Assembly (NCBI GenBank): GCA_019359535.1
Contig: JAHHHE010000017.1
Span: forward strand, 1-43,898
DNA: 43,898 nucleotides
Direction of reading: 5' to 3'
From: Gloeocapsa sp. UFS-A4-WI-NPMV-4B04
Lineage (GTDB): Bacteria > Cyanobacteriota > Cyanobacteriia > Cyanobacteriales > Chroococcidiopsidaceae
The position numbers were made by a program, and so were the translations under genes. The notes beneath the pieces were generated by a model, which was not told the origin of the DNA, ran no database searches, and saw only the letters and a list, made by a program, of their open reading frames with translations. Positions 1-8,355 of this stretch are shown here, in pieces (the stretch's first letter is position 1; every line of letters starts with the position of its first letter).

Positions 1-2
1 GT

Positions 3-851
3 GTTGTAGTTCCTCACGCTCATCGGCTTCTAACTTTAGAGGTTTTGGTGCAAGTCGGGGCAAGCCTTTCTCTCCATTCGTTCTGCTTGACTCAATGGTA
101 TATCAATTTACGCCTTAGCCTACTAGTAGGCGGTTCTAGCTGGTGGCTATCTGGGTTAGCGATGCAACCGATTTACCAATCTTATAGACAAATTCAACAA
201 TTTACTGCGGATGTTGCCCATGAATTGCGGACACCTTTAGCTGCTACACAAGCGACCGTTGAATCAGCGTTGAGGTTTAACTCAGTTGAACCAGAAACAC
301 AGGATATCTTACACGCTATAGAGCGTCAGAATAAGCGGCTGAGTGAGCTAGTTGCTGACTTACTGCTGCTGGCTCGCATGGAACGGCAACCATTACCGAT
401 ACGGCAACAGTGTTGCTTGAATGATATTGTCAGCGATTTGGTAGAAGAATTGGCAACATTGGCACTCGGCGCAAGTGTGGAGTTAACTGCTGACATTAAT
501 GTAGATAAACCATTAATTGTTGTAGGCAATGAAGAGCAGCTTTATCGCCTGATTTCTAACTTGATTGTCAATGCTATTCAATACACTCCTACAGGTGGTC
601 AAGTAACTGTGATTCTAGATCAAAGCGATTATCATGCTGTGATTTCGATTCAAGATACTGCTAAGTCGGAGCAAAGCCGGATTTTTGAGCGCTTCTACCG
701 CGTGGATAGCGATCGCTCCCGACATTCAGGCGGATCTGGATTGGGACTTGCGATCGCGGCTGTAATTGTTCAAGCACACGCGGGTAGCTTGCAAGTACAA
801 AGTGAATTGGGTAAAGGCAGCACTTTCACCATTCGCTTACCCGTTCAATGA
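3..851 (+). CDS. Sensor histidine kinase, 5'-truncated by window edge
   Basis: C-terminal part of a membrane histidine kinase. The frame is open to the window edge, so the true start lies outside; an internal TTG at 45 is only the first possible start. A membrane segment (LRLSLLVGGSSWWLSGLAM) leads into a dimerisation helix with the phospho-acceptor His in FTADVAHELRTPLAA, then an N-box (NLIVNAIQYTP) and a G2 box (GGSGLGLAIA). The wording around the H-box resembles cyanobacterial RppB/NrsS-type sensors. Oddly, the G1 box (normally DxGxGI) reads IQDTAKSEQSRIFERF, so the glycines are missing as if a few codons were lost in frame. ATP binding may be impaired. A partner response regulator would be expected upstream, outside the window (inference). 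The stop overlaps the convergent permease gene by 7 bp. Confidence 0.85.
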   Translation, partial: VVVPHAHRLLTLEVLVQVGASLSLHSFCLTQWYINLRLSLLVGGSSWWLSGLAMQPIYQSYRQIQQFTADVAHELRTPLAATQATVESALRFNSVEPETQDILHAIERQNKRLSELVADLLLLARMERQPLPIRQQCCLNDIVSDLVEELATLALGASVELTADINVDKPLIVVGNEEQLYRLISNLIVNAIQYTPTGGQVTVILDQSDYHAVISIQDTAKSEQSRIFERFYRVDSDRSRHSGGSGLGLAIAAVIVQAHAGSLQVQSELGKGSTFTIRLPVQ

Positions 852-2296
852 CCTGCCTGCAAACCTAGTTGGACAAATCTCAGCACAAACACTCCAGCCA
901 AAAGCCACATAGGTAGAGTGAGTTCATGTGACTTACCTTGAAACGTTTTCAGAAGGGGGTAAGTAATAAAGCCAATTGCTAACCCTTCGGCAATCGAGTA
1001 AGTCAAAGGCATCATCAAAATTGTTAAAAATGAAGGAATCGACTCCGCCGGATCACTCCACCGAATTCCACCAAGACTTTCTGCCATTAAAACTCCGACA
1101 ATTACTAGCGCGGGTGCTGTAGCAAAACCAGGAATAGCGGCTAGTAGAGGAATAAAAAATATCGACATTGCAAATAAGGCAGCAACGACAACAGATGTAA
1201 ATCCTGTACGTCCTCCCTCAGCTATGCCAGCTGCTGACTCAATATACGTTGATACAGTCGAAGTACCGAGCGCAGCACCGACAGGAATACCTACTGCATC
1301 TGCCATCAAAGCTCTACCAGCACGAGGTAGTGTACCTTTTTCATTGATGTATCCCGCTTGCATACCGAGTCCAGTCAAAGTCCCAATTGTGTCAAATATA
1401 TCGACAAATAGAAAAACAACCAGTATTGATAGAAAATCCCCAATATTGGTTTGGGATACTTGAGCAAGCCCGAAAATTGCCTGACCTAACAAATCCCCCG
1501 GCCACGGTGGTAAGGCGACGATCGCTTTTGGCCAAGGCGCTATGCCTAGAATCCATCCTAGTAATGCAGTTGCCAAAATACCATATAGTAATGCGCCTTT
1601 GAGCCGACGCGCGACTAATGCAGCTGTGACAAAAATTCCAAAGCTTGCCATTAAAGTAGCCGGATTGTTGAAAGCGCCCAAGGCAGTTTTAGTAGTTTCG
1701 TTAGCGACAATTAAACCAGCGCCTCCAGTAGCTGGGTTTCCCGACAAACCAATATAAGCAATAAATAAACCAATTCCTGTGGCTGTGGCTCGTTTGAGGC
1801 ATTCTGGAATTGCCATAATTATTTGGTTGCGAATATTCGAGAGGGTGAGAACAAGGATAATCAGACCTTCAACAAATACGGCGGTTAGTGCTACTCGCCA
1901 GCTAATTCCTAACCCCAGAACTACAGAAAATGTAAAATAGGCGTTTAACCCCATAGCTGGAGCTAGAGCAAACGGATAATTAGCGACGAGACCCATAATT
2001 GAGGTAGCGATGGTAGCTGATAATGCTGTAGCGATCGCTAGTTGACCAAATAAATCTTTTGGCTGTTGGAGAAAAATTGCATTGGATAAAATACTGGGAT
2101 TGACCGCCAAAATATAAGCCATCGCCATGAAAGTAGTCACTCCTGCCAGCATTTCTTGGCGAAGGTTCGTCTGATTCTGCTCAAACTTAAAGAATCTTGC
2201 TATTCTTCCCTCCAAGCTAGCTGGTTGTAACTCAGGTGATGAACTTTGATGGTTAGGTAATTTTGAATTATTGGTAAGCTCAGATTTTTTACTCAT
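845..2296 (-). CDS. NCS2 family permease (AzgA/GhxP-like purine transporter)
   Basis: Inner-membrane proton symporter of the NCS2 family, AzgA/GhxP branch, which imports adenine, guanine or hypoxanthine. The 483-residue length and about 12-14 hydrophobic segments fit. Typical features are LRQEMLAGVTTFMAMAYILAVNP near the N-terminus (about residues 45-67, the family opening), FALAPAMGLNAYF, and the AGIAEGGRTGFTSVVVA stretch near residue 360. The first 40 residues are polar and Ser/Gln-rich, longer than in the shortest homologues. The ATG at 2296 is preceded by a GGTG ribosome-binding site, and a perfect TTGACA -35 lies upstream. I see no purine riboswitch in the 249-bp leader side. The exact base specificity cannot be told from sequence. 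Confidence 0.9.
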   Translation of the reverse strand: MSKKSELTNNSKLPNHQSSSPELQPASLEGRIARFFKFEQNQTNLRQEMLAGVTTFMAMAYILAVNPSILSNAIFLQQPKDLFGQLAIATALSATIATSIMGLVANYPFALAPAMGLNAYFTFSVVLGLGISWRVALTAVFVEGLIILVLTLSNIRNQIIMAIPECLKRATATGIGLFIAYIGLSGNPATGGAGLIVANETTKTALGAFNNPATLMASFGIFVTAALVARRLKGALLYGILATALLGWILGIAPWPKAIVALPPWPGDLLGQAIFGLAQVSQTNIGDFLSILVVFLFVDIFDTIGTLTGLGMQAGYINEKGTLPRAGRALMADAVGIPVGAALGTSTVSTYIESAAGIAEGGRTGFTSVVVAALFAMSIFFIPLLAAIPGFATAPALVIVGVLMAESLGGIRWSDPAESIPSFLTILMMPLTYSIAEGLAIGFITYPLLKTFQGKSHELTLPMWLLAGVFVLRFVQLGLQAGH

Positions 2297-2317
2297 TAAC
2301 TCACCTTTGATGTACTG

Positions 2318-2346
2318 TATTTAAATAAATTACTGTTAATTGTCAA
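2318..2346 (-). promoter_or_regulatory. Candidate promoter of the NCS2 permease
   Basis: On the minus strand a perfect TTGACA (2341-2346) is followed after exactly 17 bp by TAAATA (2318-2323), a weak -10. This would start the transcript some 15 bases before the permease ATG. It is a motif match only. Confidence 0.35.
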
Positions 2347-2545
2347 ATCAAATTAGATGAATTTATACAGAGTATTTAAAGCTTTTCAAGTAATAAAATG
2401 AATTGAATGTATCAAAACATCTTAAATTAACCAAAAAATGCCAGTATAGTTTAGCGTTATTTTGATTTTATGCAACCAAATTGAAAATACGTTTTAGTAA
2501 CATTTTTTACAATAACTAATTATTTTGTTAAACAATAAAGTCTTA

Positions 2546-3679
2546 ATGAATCGTGTATTTTCACCTCTCCAACAGTTCTTGCTCACTTGGCTACTGCTCT
2601 TAGTAACAGGTTGGGCAACGCTAACTGCACTTAGATATATAGGAGAGCTTCTCAGCATTTTAATTACGGCAGGATTAATCGCATTTCTACTCAATTATGC
2701 CGTTGCTGCTTTGCGACCTTTTCTACCTCGAAATGTAGCAGCAGTCCTTGTGTATTTATTAACAGGCTTCGTTATTGCGCTCATTGGCATAACGGTCGTA
2801 CCCCCAGTATTTAACCAAGCGCGGCTTTTTGTAACAAATTTACCGTCGCTTGTCGACTCTGCACAAGAGCAACTAACCGCTTTCCAAGCCTGGAGTATAG
2901 AACGCAATCTGCCATTTGATGTCCGAACTTTGGCATCACAATTGTTAACGCAAGTGCAAACTCAGGTCGAGGCGATCGCAACTAGAGGTTTAGGCTTGGT
3001 AGTAGGTACATTTAACTGGTTCTTAGACTTAATCTTGATTGTGGTGATCTCGTTTTATATGCTGATCGACGGCGATCGCGTTTGGCAAGGTATAACAAGT
3101 ATCTTTACGCCCAAAATCAGGGACGGCTTGACTCAATCACTGCAACGCAATCTCCAGCGCTTTGTCTCTGGACAGCTATTGTTAGGTCTATTTATGGCTA
3201 TTACCTTGACACTAGCTTTCTGGATTTTACGAGTTCCCTTTTTTCTGCTATTTGCTCTATTTATCGGTTTGATGGAAGTAATCCCTTTTGTAGGCGCGAC
3301 ATTAGGAATTGCGACAGTAGCGATCGTCGTAGCATTTATCGACTGGTGGCTGGCGCTGCAAGTATTGGCAGTAGCAATTTTAATTCAGCAGGTAAAAGAC
3401 AATTTAATCGCGCCGCGAATTATGGGCAATTTGACAGGTTTATCGCCAGTGATTATCTTTGTCTCCCTGATTTTGGGAGGGCAATTAGGAGGCTTGCTAG
3501 GAGTAATTCTGGCAATTCCCCTCACGGGTGTTGTAAAAAGTTTAGCGGAAATTGTTGTTGATCCGATGCTACCGCCCCAAACTGGCTCGTTCTTCCACAA
3601 TCCTCTTGCTAAGGATACCGTTAGCTTAGAGCCAGGATCTGAGCAAGATACAGTTACAGATAACGTGATTCAGCATTGA
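2546..3679 (+). CDS. AI-2E family transporter (PerM/UPF0118)
   Basis: Polytopic membrane protein of the AI-2E/PerM family (PF01594). Members include the autoinducer-2 exporter TqsA, but most cyanobacterial members have no proven substrate. Paired hydrophobic segments lie at the N-terminus (FLLTWLLLLVTGWATL, LLSILITAGLIAFLLNYAVAAL), then a polar domain of about 90 residues and four or more C-terminal segments, including the conserved ALFIGLMEVIPFVGATLG and QQVKDNLIAPRIMG motifs. I chose the ATG at 2546 (MNRVFSPLQQF); a TTG seven codons upstream (2525) is possible, but it adds only a poorly conserved MLNNKVL and neither start has a clear Shine-Dalgarno. The protein is about 377 residues, normal for the family. 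The downstream phosphoesterase starts 55 bp after the stop and might be co-transcribed. Confidence 0.88.
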   Translation: MNRVFSPLQQFLLTWLLLLVTGWATLTALRYIGELLSILITAGLIAFLLNYAVAALRPFLPRNVAAVLVYLLTGFVIALIGITVVPPVFNQARLFVTNLPSLVDSAQEQLTAFQAWSIERNLPFDVRTLASQLLTQVQTQVEAIATRGLGLVVGTFNWFLDLILIVVISFYMLIDGDRVWQGITSIFTPKIRDGLTQSLQRNLQRFVSGQLLLGLFMAITLTLAFWILRVPFFLLFALFIGLMEVIPFVGATLGIATVAIVVAFIDWWLALQVLAVAILIQQVKDNLIAPRIMGNLTGLSPVIIFVSLILGGQLGGLLGVILAIPLTGVVKSLAEIVVDPMLPPQTGSFFHNPLAKDTVSLEPGSEQDTVTDNVIQH

Positions 3680-3734
3680 AAATAACCGTATTGCTGTTAA
3701 TGTCAGTTGTAATTTAGGTGCGCTAAGAACGCTT

Positions 3735-5558
3735 GTGAATTACTTTCAAAGATTTAATTCTTACAAAACACTTAAACACCTAAGCAGCTACACCCAATTG
3801 ATCGCTGTTGGGTTTTTAATTGTTATTTCCCTTACTCTAATAAGTGTTCGTTCAACTGGGCAAACATTTATGACTTCGCCCTCTCTGCTAACTGTTCCAT
3901 TTCTACAACTTCCGACAGAAACTTCAGTAAGAGTTATTTGGTTTACCGAATTTGCTGGTTCTCAGCATACAGTCGCCTATGGTGAAGATCTTAATTTTTC
4001 TGCGATAGCGAAGCGCTGCTGCAAGCAGATCGCAACTACTACAAAACTTAACCGCACCAGAGAAGATCAAGATTCTAGAGTAAGTAACCAAATTAAAAAA
4101 GGACAGGTGTACAAACAACCAACACTACGCCACATCTGGCGACACGAAGCAGAAGTAACAGGACTAACTTCTGGCATTCGTATACCTTATCAAGTAACGA
4201 GTGTGCGAGAAGATGGCAAAAGTGTAACTAGCGATCGCTTTACTTTAGCTGCCAAGCCGAAGCCGGGTACTCACCTCAAAATTCTGCTAACTTCCGATCA
4301 CCAGCTAAAACCAATGACGGCTGCTAATTTGCAAAAAGTAGTCGAAACCGTTGGAAGAGTGGATGCAGTCTTTTTTGTCGGTGATTTAGTCAATGTTAGC
4401 GATCGCGCTTCAGAATGGTTTGACGACAATCGTGGCGGCGCTTTTTTTCCGTGTCTCCAAGGTCGTGCTAACTATGAATTAGAGAAAAATGGTGTCAAGA
4501 CTATTTACAAAGGCGGCGAAATTATCCAACACGCTCCTTTATTTACTGCAATTGGTAATCATGAAGTAATGGGCCGCTTTGGCAAAAGTAACAGCTTGAA
4601 TGACGAATTTTATGATTCTATTCCCCGCGCCGTGGCCCAGGAAATTTATCAATCAAATAATGCTGATGATTTAGGCGATCGCTGGCTGAAGGATAATTCT
4701 TTCAATACTGATACCTACGAGGAAATTTTCACTTTACCGGAAAGCCGTCAAGGTGGAAAAACTTACTACGCCGTTAGCTTCGGCGATGTGCGCTTGGTTG
4801 TACTTTATGCAACAAATATGTGGCGGCCTCCAAGTATCAATTCAACTACTAAAGGTAAGTATCAAGAGCGATCGCAAGACTTAAGTAATCCAGAACAGTG
4901 GGGTTATGGACAGCATATCTTTGAAGCGATTAGTTTTGGTAGCCCTCAGTACAAGTGGTTGAATCAAGAACTCAACAGCGCTGAGTTTCGCCACGCTAAG
5001 TACAAAGTCGTAATGTTACATCATCCACCCCATTCTCTTGGTGGCAATATTGTTCCTGCATATACCAATCCAGTACAAATAATTGACCGTAATCAGGATA
5101 GCACTATTAAGGCAGTACGTTATGAGTATCCCAAAGCAGCAGACTACATTATCCGTGATGTTGTCCCACTGTTGGCGGCAGCGAATGTGCAGCTTGTGTT
5201 CTACGGACATTCGCATTTGTGGAACCGCTTTATTAGCGATCAAGGAATGCATTTTCTAGAGACTTCTAATGTCGGCAACTCTTATGGAGCAGATGTTGGC
5301 GACCAAAACAGAGAAGTACCACCTGGAAATCAAGAAAATTATGCTGTAACAGGTAATCCTAATAAATTGCAACCAGTCATGCCGACAATTAAACCTCTGA
5401 ACAGTAATGATGGAGAGCCTTTGCCTTATGTTGCGAGTAATGATATTACTGTTTTCAGCATTTTTGACACGGCAGATGGTAAGGTGAGTAGCTATCGCTT
5501 TGATACGCAACAGCCAGAATCAAAAACGATCAAGTTTGATGAATTTGAGTTGAAATAG
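3735..5558 (+). CDS. Membrane-anchored calcineurin-like metallophosphoesterase
   Basis: Two-metal phosphatase, probably anchored and facing the periplasm. A hydrophobic segment (LIAVGFLIVISLTLISV, residues 22-38) is followed by an Ig-like N-domain resembling that of purple acid phosphatases (about 50-172). The metallophosphoesterase core runs from 180. Metal ligands visible are D188-H189 (LTSDHQ), GD at 216-217 (VGDLVN), GNHE at 274-277, HHPPH near 429, and GHSH near 491. At 607 residues it resembles cyanobacterial phosphoesterases of unknown substrate. The start is GTG at 3735, directly upstream of the signal anchor. Oddity: residues 89-100 (SAIAKRCCKQIA) are encoded by a palindromic dispersed repeat (4002-4033) and look like an in-frame insertion in a loop of the N-domain. 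Confidence 0.87.
   Translation: MNYFQRFNSYKTLKHLSSYTQLIAVGFLIVISLTLISVRSTGQTFMTSPSLLTVPFLQLPTETSVRVIWFTEFAGSQHTVAYGEDLNFSAIAKRCCKQIATTTKLNRTREDQDSRVSNQIKKGQVYKQPTLRHIWRHEAEVTGLTSGIRIPYQVTSVREDGKSVTSDRFTLAAKPKPGTHLKILLTSDHQLKPMTAANLQKVVETVGRVDAVFFVGDLVNVSDRASEWFDDNRGGAFFPCLQGRANYELEKNGVKTIYKGGEIIQHAPLFTAIGNHEVMGRFGKSNSLNDEFYDSIPRAVAQEIYQSNNADDLGDRWLKDNSFNTDTYEEIFTLPESRQGGKTYYAVSFGDVRLVVLYATNMWRPPSINSTTKGKYQERSQDLSNPEQWGYGQHIFEAISFGSPQYKWLNQELNSAEFRHAKYKVVMLHHPPHSLGGNIVPAYTNPVQIIDRNQDSTIKAVRYEYPKAADYIIRDVVPLLAAANVQLVFYGHSHLWNRFISDQGMHFLETSNVGNSYGADVGDQNREVPPGNQENYAVTGNPNKLQPVMPTIKPLNSNDGEPLPYVASNDITVFSIFDTADGKVSSYRFDTQQPESKTIKFDEFELK
4002..4033 (+). repeat. Palindromic dispersed repeat inside the phosphoesterase gene
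   Basis: A 32-bp element begins gcgatagcgaagcgctg and ends caagcagatcgc. The ends gcgat/atcgc are inverted repeats and the core is imperfectly palindromic (agcgct). It resembles a family of short GC-rich repeats scattered in filamentous cyanobacterial genomes. Here it is read through in frame as AIAKRCCKQIA. Only one copy is seen in this window. Confidence 0.6.
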
Positions 5559-6417
5559 TGTATTAGTATAACCTTGATTAATGCCCAGTTTTTTATAAAA
5601 TTATTTTATTTTAAGGTCAAGTACCCAAAAGCTACAATAAGTAGTAAAATCTATTCTTCCCTATTTACGTTGTTACACTCACTACTTACTATCTTTAGTC
5701 ACTTATGAACCTGATTTAATCACACAAAAGCACTTCAACTGATAACTCTTAGTAAGATTGTCTATCTCAATTTAAGAGAGCTAGGAAGCTTCATTGTTTT
5801 TTTCACCTAATAGTTCTGGCGAACTTTCGTACTTCCACACACTGGATATACGTAATTTATGTTTCTTAGCTTCACCGTAGTATTACTGCATAGTTATACA
5901 AACAAAAAAATATTAAATCTGCTCAAAAATTAAGTTTGTCTTACTCAAATTAAAATCATAAAATTACTAACTAAAAAAGCCCTGAAACTAAGCACTTCAA
6001 CTGTCTTATCATCGCGATAACGCCAGCTTAACAATTAACAATTACTTATATATTAAACTTGCATTGATAATTATTCATGTATAAAATTAAAATTAAGTTG
6101 ACAAAATAAATTAATCCTTATAGGTTATTGACATCTGTTGCACTTTCAAAAGAGTAGCGACTACAGGTAATTGTTTAAGCATAGGTTTCCCTTTTTTGAT
6201 GATCATGCTCAGTCATAGGAAACCAATCTACTCTAAAGTTTTTGACTTAATAATTTGCCATTGAGTAGTATCAAATCTAGCCCTAGCTAGCCTAATTGTA
6301 ACGCTTGAACCTTGTTCAGATTAAGTATAAAAGGTTCAGCAAATTCTTCCATGAGCATGAAAAAATCTTGAAACCTTAGATTGACAAAATAGCCCTCGGA
6401 TCGCTTGTATTACACTA
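5559..6417. other. 859-bp AT-rich intergenic region
   Basis: No open frame of useful length or RNA gene is seen. It holds a TTGACA (6098-6103) with a weak -10 (TAGGTT) 17 bp on, a 7-bp inverted repeat ggtttcc/ggaaacc (6184-6190 and 6218-6224), and a second TTGACA at 6381-6386 just before the beta-helix gene. A short heptad-like stretch (cactcacta/cttactat) lies around 5669-5690. Its length suggests a regulated promoter or a decayed gene, but I cannot support either directly. Confidence 0.4.
6381..6411 (+). promoter_or_regulatory. Candidate promoter of the beta-helix gene
   Basis: A perfect TTGACA (6381-6386) is followed after 19 bp by TGTATT (6406-6411), close to the first ATG at 6418. If used, the message would be almost leaderless for that ATG, which favours the second ATG at 6433. 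The spacing is long, so confidence is low. Confidence 0.25.
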
Positions 6418-7758
6418 ATGGAGCTCGACACAATGCCTAGCAAAATTAACTCAAAACAGTTGAAGTTATTTCTATTGATGCAGAGTATGTTTATACTTCC
6501 TCTGCTTACTCCTGAAATAGCTGCTGCTGCTGTTATTATTAAGGATACTAACTACTCAGTTCCTGATAATGCCTATTTCGTTTCTCCAAACGCAGATAGC
6601 AACAATTCTGGTAAATCAGCGAATTCACCTTTGCCAGTTGAAAAAGCAGTAGCATTAGCGCCAAACGGAGGAACAATTGTTTTCCTAAATGGTACTTACC
6701 GCAACGTTAATACCAGAATCAATAAAAAATTAACCTTGCAGGCACATCCGGATGCAAAAGCCTTGCTCAAAGGCAGCGTTGTAGTTGAAGGTTGGGTTGC
6801 TGACGGTTCCACTTGGCGCAAAGATGGCTGGAGTGAATCGTTACGCCTAAATTCGATGAAGGATATAACTATTGACCCAGATTACCCGTTGGCAGGACAT
6901 ACAGATATGGTCTATGTCGATGGTGAATCACTCAAACAAGTAGGAAGCAAAGCTAACGTAGGACCTGGCAAATTTTACGTAGATAGGGCTAACAATAAAC
7001 TCTACATCGGTACTAACCCAGGAAGTAAAACAGTAGAAGCAACAACAGAGGAAAATGCTTTTAGTCTGTCATCAACCTCCCAAGGCAAGGCATCTGGTAC
7101 AGTTATACGTGGTTTAGGGTTTGCCCATTATGCCGAAGATGCAATTGGAATATGGAACACACATAATGTCACTCTAGAAAATAATACTTTTGTATGGAAT
7201 GGGTTACGTGGGGCTCATTTCCGACAGTCAACTGATGGCGTTGTGCGTGGCAATACCTTCAGCTTTAACGGAGCAAACGGAATTCGGGGAGCACATGCAA
7301 ACCGAATCTTGTTGGAAGGTAATACGTTCAGTTACAACAATGTTGAGCATTTCCGTAAAGACTACACGGCAGGAGGAATGAAAGTTATCGCCACTGAGGG
7401 TGCAGTCTGGCGGAATAATCTTTTTGAACACAATATCGGTAACGGAATATGGACTGACGGATCTAGCTACAACTTTACGATTCAAAATAATACTATTCGG
7501 AATAACGAGCAGATAGGTGTGATGTTAGAGCTTTCACACAAAGCGATTGTTAGTGGCAATACAATCAGTAATAGTCCTTGTGGAATTATGATTGCTGATA
7601 CTTCAAGTGTCCAAGCCTATAACAATACACTCTCAGCCAACAAAAGCCAGATTATAGTCAAGGACTCAAAACGAGTAAATACAAACCGGGCTGAAATTGC
7701 CAAAGGTATTGCCTGGATTACACGCAACAACGTAATCGAAAATAATCGGATGCTGTGA
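6418..7758 (+). CDS. Secreted right-handed parallel beta-helix protein
   Basis: Probable exported polysaccharide-active or binding protein. The N-terminus has a signal peptide: Lys-rich start, then LFLLMQSMFILPLLTPEIAAAA with a likely cleavage after the Ala run near residue 40. A short YFVSPNADSNNSG segment (DUF1565-like, residues 54-100) precedes a linker and then PbH1 beta-helix rungs from about 210 to 440, with repeated N-N-T-F or N-T-I turns (VTLENNTFVWNG, VVRGNTFSFNG, ILLEGNTFSYNN, FTIQNNTIRNN, AIVSGNTISNS). This is the fold of pectate lyases and alginate epimerases, but I cannot identify a catalytic set, so no activity is assigned. Two starts are possible: ATG 6418 and ATG 6433 (MPSKINSKQ); the latter gives a more standard signal peptide. 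The gene stands alone, flanked by an 859-bp gap and by inverted repeats downstream. Confidence 0.8.
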   Translation: MELDTMPSKINSKQLKLFLLMQSMFILPLLTPEIAAAAVIIKDTNYSVPDNAYFVSPNADSNNSGKSANSPLPVEKAVALAPNGGTIVFLNGTYRNVNTRINKKLTLQAHPDAKALLKGSVVVEGWVADGSTWRKDGWSESLRLNSMKDITIDPDYPLAGHTDMVYVDGESLKQVGSKANVGPGKFYVDRANNKLYIGTNPGSKTVEATTEENAFSLSSTSQGKASGTVIRGLGFAHYAEDAIGIWNTHNVTLENNTFVWNGLRGAHFRQSTDGVVRGNTFSFNGANGIRGAHANRILLEGNTFSYNNVEHFRKDYTAGGMKVIATEGAVWRNNLFEHNIGNGIWTDGSSYNFTIQNNTIRNNEQIGVMLELSHKAIVSGNTISNSPCGIMIADTSSVQAYNNTLSANKSQIIVKDSKRVNTNRAEIAKGIAWITRNNVIENNRML

Positions 7759-7778
7759 CTAAGAGCTTAGAGCAATTA

Positions 7779-7818
7779 GAACCCAGCTACTCAATAGCTT
7801 CTGGAAGTAGCTGAGTTC
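7779..7818 (+). terminator. Stem-loop after the beta-helix gene
   Basis: gaacccagctact (7779-7791) and agtagctgagttc (7806-7818) pair over 13 positions with one mismatch and a 14-nt loop, 21 bp after the stop. There is no clean U-run after it, so it is only a possible terminator or mRNA-stabilising hairpin. Confidence 0.4.
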
Positions 7819-7840
7819 TCCAAAAATAATAGCTCCCATG

Positions 7841-7890
7841 TGTTGCCGCGATCGCATGAACACCTATCAGTGATTCCAATAGCGGCAACA
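7841..7890. repeat. 9-bp perfect inverted repeat with 32-bp loop
   Basis: tgttgccgc (7841-7849) and gcggcaaca (7882-7890) are exact inverted copies. The loop holds the end of a HIP1 site (gcgatcgc). It lies between convergent genes, so it could act as a bidirectional terminator, though only short T-runs follow. Confidence 0.4.
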
Positions 7891-8019
7891 AACTGCTTTT
7901 GCTTTATCAGTAGTTCAAACTCTGTACAAGTTCCCTAGAACTTACCGCAAATATATCAACAACTAGTCAATAATAGCTGTAAGCCAAACTACACTTTGCA
8001 TTAAATTACTCACAGCTTT

Positions 8020-8355
8020 TTACAAAATTATTTTACCTAAAATCACTTTTTTGTCTGGTTTAACTAACACTACCTCGTCGTTATCAAGAACTACACCCAA
8101 GACGAGAACTTCTGACATAAAGTTGGCAATTTGGCGCGGGGGAAAGTTAGTTACTGCTAAAATCTGCTTGCCTACTAAATCTTCTTGGGCATAAAGTTTA
8201 GTGATTTGAGCGCTAGATTTTTTGATCCCAAATTCACCAAAGTCAATCCAAAGTTTATATGCTAGTTTTCGCGTTTTGGTAAAATCTTCAACTTTAATAA
8301 CTTGTCCGACGCGAATTTCTACTTGCTTAAATTCATCATAAGTAATCAATGTCAT
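8020..8355 (-). CDS. CsaA-like tRNA-binding-domain (OB-fold) protein
   Basis: Small single-domain protein of 111 residues with the EMAP/tRNA-binding OB-fold (PF01588), as in CsaA and the C-terminal domain of MetRS. Visible family motifs are [13 protein letters not shown] (residues 13-25), [21 protein letters not shown], and [20 protein letters not shown]. In Bacillus CsaA acts as an export-related chaperone; the cyanobacterial role is not established. The start is the ATG at 8355, which shares an ATGA with the tatC stop (8352-8355). This is a translational-coupling overlap and ties it to protein export. A longer upstream reading in the same frame (to 8496) only reads tatC in another frame and is not believed. 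Confidence 0.88.
   Translation of the reverse strand: MTLITYDEFKQVEIRVGQVIKVEDFTKTRKLAYKLWIDFGEFGIKKSSAQITKLYAQEDLVGKQILAVTNFPPRQIANFMSEVLVLGVVLDNDEVVLVKPDKKVILGKIIL

Noticed and set aside
2297..2545. Purine riboswitch in front of the NCS2 permease
   Set aside because: None of the conserved purine-aptamer loop sequences is present, and the region is very AT-rich.
3082..3561. Long plus-strand ORF of 159 codons
   Set aside because: It overlaps the AI-2E gene in another frame and has no family features.
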